A stretch of DNA of 64,000 bases from Clostridia bacterium (GTDB lineage: Bacteria; Bacillota; Clostridia; Oscillospirales; CAG-272), in the NCBI GenBank assembly GCA_017461385.1, contig JAFTXZ010000003.1:1-64000 (forward strand). Reading direction: 5' to 3'. Every line of letters begins with the position of its first letter. Position 1 is the stretch's first letter. This document shows positions 42,750 through 52,800 of this stretch, piece after piece. The translations under genes and the position numbers were made by a program. Under the pieces are notes generated by a model. It had not been told where the DNA came from, made no database searches, and saw only the letters and a list, made by a program, of their open reading frames with translations.

Positions 42750-45386
42750 TTACTTAACAAAGTCGATTTCCCAAATTCTGTCAAGTGGTGAGCTGTATGG
42801 ATTCATCTCGCCGTCGCTTGGCAATGTGGATGCGTCGATTACATTTGTATTAAATGCGTAGATTACGCTTCTCTGGTAAACAGGAAGCTCGATTGCAAGG
42901 TCAAGAATCTTGCCCATTGCCTTCTCATAAAGCTCTGTACGCTCGTTTTGGTCGAGAGTCTCTCTTGCCCTGTCAATAAGCTCACTTAGCTCGTTAAGTG
43001 TCTTCTTTTCGTAGGATGAGCCAGAGTTCTTAATTGATGGATAGCCCCAAGCAAGTGTGCTTGTTGCTGTGGAGTTCTTGTGGTAAACCTGATATAGGTC
43101 AGGGTCGATTGTTGAGCCCCAAGCTGCTGCCCAAACTGCAAGTGAGCCTGTAGCAAGCTTTGTTAGAGCCTGTGTATCCGGAACTACTGTGATTTCCCAG
43201 CCAAGGTCATTTAGCATTGCTGCTGCATCTCTAAATACTGTGTAGGTTGGGTGGTCTGTTAGGTTAGAGCCTGCGATTGTAAATGTAATCTTAAGCTCGC
43301 TTGAGCCTGCAGAAACGCCTGCTGCTTCCATATACTTCTTAATGTTTGTAATAGCTGTTTGCTGGTTCCAGCCCTCGTTAAGCTGTGGATAATCGTGACC
43401 GTTATCAACGCTTGGGTTGCCTGTTTCGTCAAGTGGGTAAGCCCAGCTTACCTTAGACATTGGCCAGTAAATCTGGCTAGCTGTACCACCACGGTAGTAC
43501 TTAATTGCAAGTGTTGTGTTCATAGCACACATAATCGCCTTACGTAGGTTGATGTTTGGTACCTCCTTTGCGTTGATACCAATATAACCATAGCCGAGCT
43601 GATCCTCTAGTAGGTAGCTGAAGCCACCACCATTTTTCATATTAGCAAGTGCGTCGTAGTTATCCTCAGTAAGCTGTGGAGAGATGTAGTGAACGCTACC
43701 TCTTTGTAGCATACCGATAGCGTCGTTTGCAGGAACTACCTGATAACGAACCTTCTCAATCTTTGCATTGTCAATTGGGTTAGACTCTACATTGTCATCA
43801 ACTGTTGTAAAGTGCTCGTTTCTCTTGAAATAAACTACCTTATCAACAAAGAATGATGATGTTGTTGGATCGCCATTTGAACGGTCTGTTGCCTTGTATG
43901 CGCCAGCGCCAACTGGGATTCTAATATTTCTTGGAGATTGGATAATGCCTGTCATAAAGCTATATGTACCAAACTCAACGCCATAATTGTGATTAGCAAT
44001 ATCAGGTGTGATATCGTCGCCCTCACCATAGTAGTGCTCTGGTGCTACTGAGAACGCAAAGTTCCAGTGAGCCTTAGGGTCTCTACCATTGATTGTGATT
44101 TGAAGCACGTCGTAGCCATCTGTTGGAACGCCGTCAGCATCGTGACCTTCCTTTGTAGCTACTGTATAGGTATTACCATTAACAGTAATTGTTGTGCCTG
44201 CCTTATCTGTGTGGTGTGCAAGAGACTTAATACCCTCGATTGAAGGAACTCTTAGTGTACCGTCGTCAGCAATGCTTTCGTGAAGGATAACCTCCTTAGC
44301 CTCTGCTGCATACTCTGTGAGAAGCTTTTGAGCTGTTGCCCACATTGTAAGGATTTGATGAAGTGTTGTTTGTGTCTTAATTGTGTAAACAAAGTCGATA
44401 GCCTGCTCCTTTGTCTTGATTGTGTCTGTGTCGTAATCAAGAATTACGTCAACAATCTTGGACTTGTCGCCCTCTGGAACTACTGTGCCATCAGCATTTG
44501 TCTTATCAGCATATTTAACCTTTACAATACCCTCAAGGAAAAGGAAGCAGATAACCGGGTCAAGGAATTCGCTGTGGGACTTGTATGGCTCCTCTGTGTA
44601 AGCGCTTTGTGCAGTTGTAAAGTCTGTTTCAAGCTCCTCACGGAAATACTGAAGTGCCTTATCAAGGTCAGCCTGAAGCTGAGCATTTGTAACCTCTTGT
44701 CCCTTTTCAACAGAGATTGAGGACTTGTATTCATCGCTTAGTGTCTTTGCTGCGATTGCTGCCTTAAGAGTCTCATAGGTTGCGTTGTATGAGCCTGGTG
44801 TACCTGTTCTGCCAGCTTCCGTATAAAGGGAAATAAGCTCATTGATACGAGCCTGTGCTCTTGCATTAGCAGCTTGTGTGATTTTCTCGTCATTGTTTGT
44901 GTTTGATGAGGAAATTGTTTGTGTTCTGTATGCATTCAAGCCCTTAATATCAGTTGAATACATTGTTGATGAGCCTGTGTAAACAGGGTCAAGGTAAACG
45001 TAGAGGTTGAAAAGAACGTCCTCCATTGTTAGTGGCTTACCATCTGAGAACTTAATGTTCTTCTTCAAAACGAAGGTGTATACGGTTTCGTCAAGGTCTT
45101 TATTGTACTCAAAGGCAAAATCCTTTGATACGGTTGCTTGGTCGTCACCAAATGCAACCTCAACGTTTCCGTTTACATACTTAGATGTAAGCATACCAAT
45201 TTGTGTCATACCGACAATTGTGTTGTCCGGACCGGTTGTTGAATAGAATGGATTAAAAAGTCCATCAAGCTCCTCTGACATAATAACGAAGGTGTCATTA
45301 GTTGTAGAGCCACAGCCGGAGAACAATGTTGCCATGCTTGCAAGCATTACAAAGCAAAGCACTAGGGAAATAATTCTCTTTTTCAT
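42750..45386 (-). CDS. oppA: Oligopeptide-binding lipoprotein OppA (expanded)
   Basis: An 878-aa substrate-binding protein of ABC family 5. The signal peptide ends in LFSGC with lipidated Cys25. The family core is clear: YTFVLKKNIKFSDGKPLTMEDVLF near the start (split by the Y/T region), GAYKATDRSNGDP and INLRKAIMCAMNTTLAIKYY later. Usual length is about 540-600 aa; here residues about 150-350 are an inserted, alanine/glutamine-rich helical region (RAQARINELISLYTEAGRTG), and another extra segment lies near 385-440. It would deliver peptides to OppB/OppC. Starts 35 bp after the lipoprotein stop. Confidence 0.9.
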   Translation of the reverse strand: MKKRIISLVLCFVMLASMATLFSGCGSTTNDTFVIMSEELDGLFNPFYSTTGPDNTIVGMTQIGMLTSKYVNGNVEVAFGDDQATVSKDFAFEYNKDLDETVYTFVLKKNIKFSDGKPLTMEDVLFNLYVYLDPVYTGSSTMYSTDIKGLNAYRTQTISSSNTNNDEKITQAANARAQARINELISLYTEAGRTGTPGSYNATYETLKAAIAAKTLSDEYKSSISVEKGQEVTNAQLQADLDKALQYFREELETDFTTAQSAYTEEPYKSHSEFLDPVICFLFLEGIVKVKYADKTNADGTVVPEGDKSKIVDVILDYDTDTIKTKEQAIDFVYTIKTQTTLHQILTMWATAQKLLTEYAAEAKEVILHESIADDGTLRVPSIEGIKSLAHHTDKAGTTITVNGNTYTVATKEGHDADGVPTDGYDVLQITINGRDPKAHWNFAFSVAPEHYYGEGDDITPDIANHNYGVEFGTYSFMTGIIQSPRNIRIPVGAGAYKATDRSNGDPTTSSFFVDKVVYFKRNEHFTTVDDNVESNPIDNAKIEKVRYQVVPANDAIGMLQRGSVHYISPQLTEDNYDALANMKNGGGFSYLLEDQLGYGYIGINAKEVPNINLRKAIMCAMNTTLAIKYYRGGTASQIYWPMSKVSWAYPLDETGNPSVDNGHDYPQLNEGWNQQTAITNIKKYMEAAGVSAGSSELKITFTIAGSNLTDHPTYTVFRDAAAMLNDLGWEITVVPDTQALTKLATGSLAVWAAAWGSTIDPDLYQVYHKNSTATSTLAWGYPSIKNSGSSYEKKTLNELSELIDRARETLDQNERTELYEKAMGKILDLAIELPVYQRSVIYAFNTNVIDASTLPSDGEMNPYSSPLDRIWEIDFVK

Positions 45387-45421
45387 TTTGTTTCTCCTTT
45401 ATCTATTTTAATTGAAAATTA

Positions 45422-46810
45422 TTAGCTTTCAGATTTTGGTTCAATTTTTAGCGCAAGGCTATTTCCATCTTCACCGAGTGTAAGCGTTATATTATTCATT
45501 GAATACTCATCAGGCACTACCTCGTAGGAAATGTCAAACTCAACCTTGGAAAGATTGTCTCCTAGGTCAAGACCACAAAGTAAGCCGAAGCTATAGCCAG
45601 TTGCAAGTCCAAGGCTTATACCCTGCGCGATTTTTAGGCTACTGCCTGTTACCTTAACCTCTGTTAAGGTTGTGTCGCTTTGAATTGTACCTGCAAGCAA
45701 GCCAAAGGTTGCTGCTGGCATACGGGTACCACCTGCAATAAGTGCAGTTATATTTTCAAAGGTAACGTTTTCAAGCGTTGCCCCTGAAAGCTGTCCAAAC
45801 AAGCCGAAGTTCTGGGTGCTTGTGCCGCTTTGCTCAATTTCTACGTTTTTGATTGTGTAGCCGTTACCGATAATCTTACCTGTAAACGAATTATTTACAA
45901 ATGGCCATGCCTCGTCTGTAAAGTCAAGGTCAGCCTGAAGCTCATAAATACCCTTAGGGTTCCAGATATCTGTAAGCTGAGATGGCTTTGTAATTTTGTA
46001 CCAGCTACCATCCTTGTAGTCTAAATAGATAATTTGAATTGGGTTTTCATAGGTAGCTGTGTCCTTATTGTACGTACCAGTATGAACAACTACCTCTCCT
46101 TCAACCTTATTTTCACCAACGTAAGCAGAAGCAAAGGTTTTATCATCCTGCTTTGGGAAGTTGAAGTAATCAAGCTCTCCACTTTCAAGATTCCATTGTG
46201 GAAGCTTGAAGCTAAGCTCATTCATTGTTGTTGGGTTAAAGGTATATTCACCTAAAACCGTATCCTTATTTTGATTATCACGGAATTCAAGCTTGAATTC
46301 TGGAATCCAGCCTGCGTATAGAACCTTAACGGGCTCCGTCGCTGTGTAAGACTTGTTAGGGTCTAGTGCAAGCGGCTCGTCAAAATTCCATTTTCCACTG
46401 TAGGTATAGGCTACTGCACGACCACTTTCCTTAGCAACCTCGCCATAGTAGTCAAGTGCCTCGCCCTTATCATTTTCAACGGGAGTTCTTTTCTCAAACC
46501 AGCCTACGAAGAAATAGCCAGCCTGTCTTGGTGTCAGCCTATCAACCTTTTCTCTTGATGGGTCATCTGTCTCAACAAGATAAATCTCCTTTTGTCCGTT
46601 TGCGTTCAAGGGCAAATCTGCAATATTATAGGAGTCGGTTGTAATATAGGTGTCAGTACCAAAGGAACCACCGTTTGCGTCATATTCTACGCTTACGTTA
46701 AAGCCGTCTTGGTCGTTTATCTCATAGGGTGTCTTTTCGCAGGACACTGCAAAGATAATGCACACAAGGGCAATTAGCGCAAGGGAGAATATCTTAATTT
46801 TCCTATTCAT
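45422..46810 (-). CDS. Surface lipoprotein with InlB-type and GLUG-like repeats
   Basis: A 462-aa lipoprotein; the signal peptide ends FAVSC with Cys24 as the lipidation site. Residues about 40-160 hold an InlB B-repeat-like (Flg_new) unit with VEYDANGGSFG and GYFFVGWFEKR, and a second unit ending VLYAGWIPEF. The C-terminal half (about 285-430) looks like a beta-helix of GLUG type, with GNGYTIKNVEIEQ, NFGLFGQLSGATLENVTFEN and FGLLAGTIQSDTTLTEVKV. It lies between the giant protease and the Opp binding protein, so it may help capture substrate at the surface. Binding target unknown. Confidence 0.75.
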   Translation of the reverse strand: MNRKIKIFSLALIALVCIIFAVSCEKTPYEINDQDGFNVSVEYDANGGSFGTDTYITTDSYNIADLPLNANGQKEIYLVETDDPSREKVDRLTPRQAGYFFVGWFEKRTPVENDKGEALDYYGEVAKESGRAVAYTYSGKWNFDEPLALDPNKSYTATEPVKVLYAGWIPEFKLEFRDNQNKDTVLGEYTFNPTTMNELSFKLPQWNLESGELDYFNFPKQDDKTFASAYVGENKVEGEVVVHTGTYNKDTATYENPIQIIYLDYKDGSWYKITKPSQLTDIWNPKGIYELQADLDFTDEAWPFVNNSFTGKIIGNGYTIKNVEIEQSGTSTQNFGLFGQLSGATLENVTFENITALIAGGTRMPAATFGLLAGTIQSDTTLTEVKVTGSSLKIAQGISLGLATGYSFGLLCGLDLGDNLSKVEFDISYEVVPDEYSMNNITLTLGEDGNSLALKIEPKSES

Positions 46811-46861
46811 TATTAACTATGCATCCTTTTCTGTTATATTAATCCATATTGTAGGGGCTAG

Positions 46862-46880
46862 GGGCTACTTTTCGTAGCCC
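46862..46880. terminator. Stem-loop between protease and lipoprotein genes
   Basis: GGGCTAC and GTAGCCC pair around TTTTC. A T-run follows only on the plus strand; for the minus-strand genes it is a stem without a U-tract, so partial termination or mRNA processing is possible. Confidence 0.4.
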
Positions 46881-46890
46881 GCCCTTTTTC

Positions 46891-49800
46891 TTACTTAAAA
46901 ATCCAAAGCTTCTTCTTATAGAATACAATGCCAAGAACGATTATTGCAATCAGCAATACTGCCTCAACAGAGACGAAGGTAATAAGCATTGGGATTGGAT
47001 TAAATTCCATAATTTCTGTATCGCCAAGGTCAACCTCTGGCTCGTTTGGTGTTTCAAACGCCAAAATTCTTTGCTCAGCTGTAAGTAGCTTAGCATACTG
47101 CTCTGCTACAAGTGCCTGTTGATCCTTAGTTGCTATCTTGTCATAAGCCGCTCTTGCAAGAACAACAAGTGGCTTGTCAGCAAGCTTAACGCTTTCTGGA
47201 AGCTTGTTTATTGCCTCCACAAAGGCAAGAGTTACCTTATCTCTTGCAACGGAGCCGTCAATCACGGTTGTAAAGTATTGACCCATAATGAAGGAATCAT
47301 ACTCAACGCCGTTTGATGGTCTGACCATTACAAGCTGTGGATTACCATAGCCTATGTTGTTAACGAAGCTAGCGCCATATAGCATGGTAAAGTAGTTATA
47401 AACGTATTCGCCTCTTTCATTTACGCTTTGAGTGTTAACAATTGGGTTGAACATAAAGTAAGGAACAACGCCGAGTCCATCAACGTAGCTACCATCACCA
47501 AGCTCGTAGCCATTTGTTTCTCCCTTACCACCAGGAATGTTTTCGGGTAGGAAGTAGGATATATCAAACTCCTCCTCTAGCACTGGTGCGTAATGGCTGG
47601 TAAAGATTACTGTTACAAGCTCATCGCAATCATAGAACGCCTTATGACCGATTGATGCAACGGTGTAAGGAAGCTCTACTCTTACCACCTCAGAGCCTGC
47701 TAGTGCGTATGCAGAAAGTCTAACCGTGCCCTCTGCTAGCTTAACGTAGCCATTGTCTCTTGGAGCGTAAGTAATTAGCTCAAGTCCGTTTGGAACGTCT
47801 TGATAAATTGAACCATCGATTACGTGAATTGTATCGCTGATATCAAAGTCGTATACGTTTTTGTAGTAGGTCTTACCGTTGAAGATTTCCTCCTCAACAA
47901 TGTAAAGAGGCTCAATTCTGCAAAGACCAAATGGATTATCTCCCATTGTCTTAAGAACCTTATTACCGCTTAGATCAAGATCGAAGCTTGTTATCGTATC
48001 CTTAAGGAAAGCGCCCTCACCGATTTCAACTGCGCTTGTTAGCTTTGCGCCTCTTATGTCGGTCAAGGCAAAGGCAAATTTGCCAATCACCTGAGCATGC
48101 TCAAGGTTTGTTACCTTGTCAAGACCTTTGCAGTTTGCAAATGCACCCTCACCAATTACGCAAGGATTTGTGCCAAACGTAACCTCCTCAAGAGTAGCAA
48201 TCTGTGTAAATGCGTAGTTTCCAATTTCCTTAATGCTTGAAAGCACTACGTTGGAAAGCTTTGTTTCAGCAAACGCCTCAAGTCCGATTTTTTCAATTCC
48301 CTCAAGATTAATCGACTCAAGCTTATTATTTCTTAAGAATGCCTGTGCAGGGATTTCCTTTAAGCCGTTTCCAAGGGTAACTGTCTTTAGCTCTTGGCAG
48401 AAGGCAAAGGCTTTTTCGCCAAGCTCGGTTAAGCTTGATAGATCGATTGTTTCAAGCTTAGATGCATAAATGTGATATACGTAGTTTCCATCTGCGTCAA
48501 TTCCGTAGCCTGCACCGCTTTGTGAGGATGCGGTTTCAATCTCATCACCTGAGAAAGCAAGCGCTCCAATAGCAATTGCCTTAGATAAGTCAATTGATTT
48601 AAGGCTTGGACAGTTATAGAATGCCATTTCGCCAATCTTAGCGCCCTCTCCGATAGTTACGCTCTCAAGGCTTGAAAGTCCTGAGAAGGAGGAGCTACCT
48701 AGGTTAGCATTCTTACCGATTACTACCGTAGTAACCTTAGATGGATAATGTCTGTAATATACCTTAGTTGAATAGCTTGTATCCTGAATATATTCAGGTG
48801 TCTTGTCGCCCCAGCTATTCATAAATGCGCCCATTTCTGCAGTACAGTTATCGCCAAGCTTAATTGTTGTAAGCTTTGAACAATTGTAGAAGGCGCCCTC
48901 ACAAATCTTAACACCGTTACCGATTTCAACAGTATCAAGAAGTGTGTTTGAGAATGCGTAAGCCTCAATTGTTTCTACACTATTTAATATAGGAAGTGCA
49001 GAAATGCGTGTGCTAGCAAACGAATACTTGCCTATTTTAGTAAGCTGACCGAGCATTACTGACTCTAATCTGCCTGCGTTAAAGAACGCATAGTCCTCAA
49101 CGGCTGTTACGCCATTTGCTACAACGCCTGTAATTTTATTATTGTATGCAAACGCACCACTACCAATTGTAGTAATGCTTGCATCAGCAATTGAAATAAT
49201 GCCACTTAAGGTTGGAGATGCAACTATAAGCCTTGTGCCGTCCTTGCTCAAAATATACAGGCCGTCACTTGATGCTTTGTAGCTTGGGTTATCTGCTGAA
49301 ATTTCAAACTTTGAAATCTTTGTGCCAGCAAATACAAGCCTGTCAATGTAGCTAACGTTTTTACCGATAACTGCCTTTTCAAGGTTTTCACAGCTCATAA
49401 ATGCGTTTTCACCAATAAAGTTAACGTCGTTACCGATAACAATTTCCTTAAGTCTAAGGCAACCCATAAATGCGCCCTCTGGAATTACACTTGCATTCAT
49501 TGATGCCTTTTCAAGAGCACTACAGCCTGCAAATACGTAAGGACCATATTTAACCTTTTCTGCCTTAACCTCAACGTTTTTCAAGCTAGTGTTGTAATAG
49601 AAGGCATAAGCGCCAATTGACTGAAGCTCTGGTGGAAGAACAACGCCCTCAAGTCCACTTGATGACCTTGTGCCGTTTTCTGCAAAGGCAAAATCACCAA
49701 TAGCTTTAATATTATCAAGCTTGATTGTTCCCTTTAAGTTACAGCCTCTAAATGCGCTATTGTTAATAAGCTGAACGTATTCAAGTCCCGTTACCCTTTC

Positions 49801-52800
49801 AAGGCTTGAGCATCCCTCGAATGCGCCGTATTCAATAGCCTCAATCGTAGAAGGAAGCACAACCTCCTTAAGAGCTGTTAACCTAGCAAACGCATAAGCG
49901 TCAATCTTTTTAACGCCCTCTGGAATGATAATCTTTGTAATTGTGTTATCGCCTATTGGGCTTTGCTTTGTCATACTGTTATCGTCCTCAGCATATTCAG
50001 CAGGCGTCTTTAATACGTACTCAAAGTTAGAGAACGCAAATGCACCGATTTGAGTAATGCGAAGGTCGTCTGGAATTTCAACTACTCCACCAAGACCATA
50101 ATAGTGCTGGAGTGTAGGTGCAGCCGTAACGTATGGGTCCTTAACCTCAATAGAGATTGTCTTAATCTCGTAGGTAGATGCTCCGTCAAGCAATACCTTT
50201 ACGGTTATGTTAGCGAAGCCCTCGCTAACACCCACAACTACGCCCTTTTGGTCAACGGTAACAACTCTGTCATTACCCGTTGAGAATACCACCTGACAAT
50301 CTGTTGGGAAGTAAGCCTCAAGGAACGCCTCAAGCCTTACGGACTCAGATGGATAAAGCTTAATTGAAAGTGGCTCGTTCTTTGAGAAGTACTTAAAGGA
50401 GCCAACGTCTGCAAGGTCTCTGTCCTCGTTAGACATAATCAAGTATGCCTTAAGAACCTCGTAGCCTGTAATCTCGAATTTATCCGCAACAGGCTTATCG
50501 TATTCCATATAGCCATCATCGTCTGGACCTAAAACACGAACCAGTATAGATGCTTTTTTGCTATTATCTTTTACGTGCGTTGCCCAAACGGACGCCACAC
50601 CCGGACCTACGGCAACCATTTTGCCGTTTACTACTCTTACAACGTTTTTGTTTGTGCTATCGAACTTCAAAAGCTCGCCCCATGCCTCATCCTCAGAGTA
50701 TCCATCAATCTTGATTGTATAAAGCTCGTTTGGATTTAGCACAAGCTCTGTGTTTGGATTGCCCTCATTATCAACTCCTGCATCAAAGCGGAAATCAATG
50801 TAATCGTCTGGCAAGCCGATTTCGTAGGTTGCATGGTTTAGTGCATAGTCGTATACGCTTACAATAAATGAATTTCTTACGTGTGAGCTATTCTTTAGTG
50901 CATAAATGTGATCTGTTAGCTCATACTCAACGTAGGTTGTGCCATTTCTTACAGAATAGATAGGAGTCATATAGGTTGAGAATGGAATTAGCTGGAAGGA
51001 CTCCATTCCTGTTGCCTCATCTAGAACTGTTGTTAGATAACCTGGTTGCATGCTCATTGCATAGTGGTTATCGTAAATTGCAAGTGTTACGAACAATCTA
51101 TCTCTGTCAAGCTCACTATCATACTCTGAACGGAAGGTACAGTCTGTAATTGATGGAGCCTCAAAGTCAGTTGTGAATGGGAATTCAAAGGTGTTCTTTT
51201 CATTAGTTTCAAGTCCACCGTCCTCGTAGTCCATGTAGGCTACCATTTTTACAGTGTACTTTGTGTTGTTTTTAAGGTTATGCTCAGAGGCATCAAACTC
51301 AACCTCTACGTTTGCCGGGTAGATGTATGAGCCACCGTCGCTGTAGGATTTACGAACGTCATCATCAACCGTTTCGAAAATAACCTCTCCTGTTGCATCA
51401 TCAGTAATCGTAACGACTACCTTTGCTGCGTTTCTTAGCATACCTGTCCAGATAAATCTCAGGCTATGAATTGTTGCAATATCCTGGTCTGCCTCGGTTG
51501 CACTGTCTGGAACCTTAACGTTTGATAGTGCAATATAATCACGGCTAGCAGATATAATCTGGTCGTTTGGATTTTGTTGGAAGTAATATGAGCCAAGATA
51601 TGAGATGTAGTCACTGAACATACCACCGATTGGACGAGTTGCATAAGCATCTGGAAGTGTTTTTTCGTTAGTAGGGATAGAATCGTTTAGCTCATCCTTG
51701 TTTGTTTCAAAGTAATCAAGGTCTAGAACAGGAGCCTTTGTCCAGTCGCCATAGAACGAAAGGAATGGAACGGAAAGGTCCTCGGTATCTGCGCTAGTTG
51801 CATAAAGCTCAACAAAGCCCTCAACGTACATACCATTTTCAAAGGTCTCGTCAAGGTACTTCTTATCCTCGTCAGAGAGGGTGATTGTAACCTTAACCTT
51901 TGCAGTCTTGCCTGCCTCAACAGACAAGATATCGCCGTTTTGTGTGCCGTTTTCAACGGTGAACACAACGCTTGCGCCCTCAAGGAGATAGCCCTCCTCG
52001 CTTACCGTGGTTTCACCACGAGCAGTTTTAACGTCACTAATGCCCTCGGTCATAGCAAAGGTAGAAAGTCTGTAGGAGTTTGTTACCTTGCCAAAGTTCT
52101 TAATTTCAAAGCTTAGCTCGTAAACGCCTGTCTTTTCCTTGTCGTCACCAAGCTCTAGCTTTGTCTTATCCATAATCTCGCCATTCTCATTGCGAGTAAG
52201 AATTACAGCTGTGGTTTGAGTTGCGCTAAAGATATTAGCAAGGCCTGCGCCCTGCTTTCTTACGGCGTAAGGCAATCCGTTTTTGTTGTAAACTATATCT
52301 GCAGTGGACATAAGCAGCTGATTTACAAGAGCAGTAACCTTAACGCTATCGTTCTTGATTTCAGGAAACTTATCCATTACGTATTGTCTTAGAAGAATCA
52401 TAACGCCTGCTGTGTTAGGACATGCCATAGATGTACCTGACAAGCGGTCGTAGCCACCACCTGTGATAGCAGAAAGAATATTTCCGCCGTGGGCAGTGAT
52501 TTCTGGCTTAATGCCAAGGCTTGGAGATGGTCCCCATGATGAGAAGTCGGACATAAATGGTCCTGAGGTTTGATCACGGCTGATCTTAATTGTGCCACGC
52601 TTCGAAGCCGCCAGCATCTCACCATCCTCTTGAGAAATTGAGCAAACTGGAATTGAAACTGTTCCAACGTTCATTCTGATTTCACCAGAGGTGTTGTTAT
52701 AAACGATAACGCCGATAGCGCCCGCCTTCTGTGCAGCCTGTGCCTTTTCCTCAAAGGTTGTATCTCCACGCTTTACAAGAGCAATCTTTCCGGTTACGTC

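Noticed and set aside
44280-44720. 146-codon plus-strand frame rich in Cys and Leu
   Set aside because: It is antisense to the well-supported oppA gene and is a codon-bias shadow.
46862-46880. Strong terminator separating protease and lipoprotein operons
   Set aside because: On the transcribed strand the stem has no T-tract, so full termination is not supported; it is listed only as a stem-loop.
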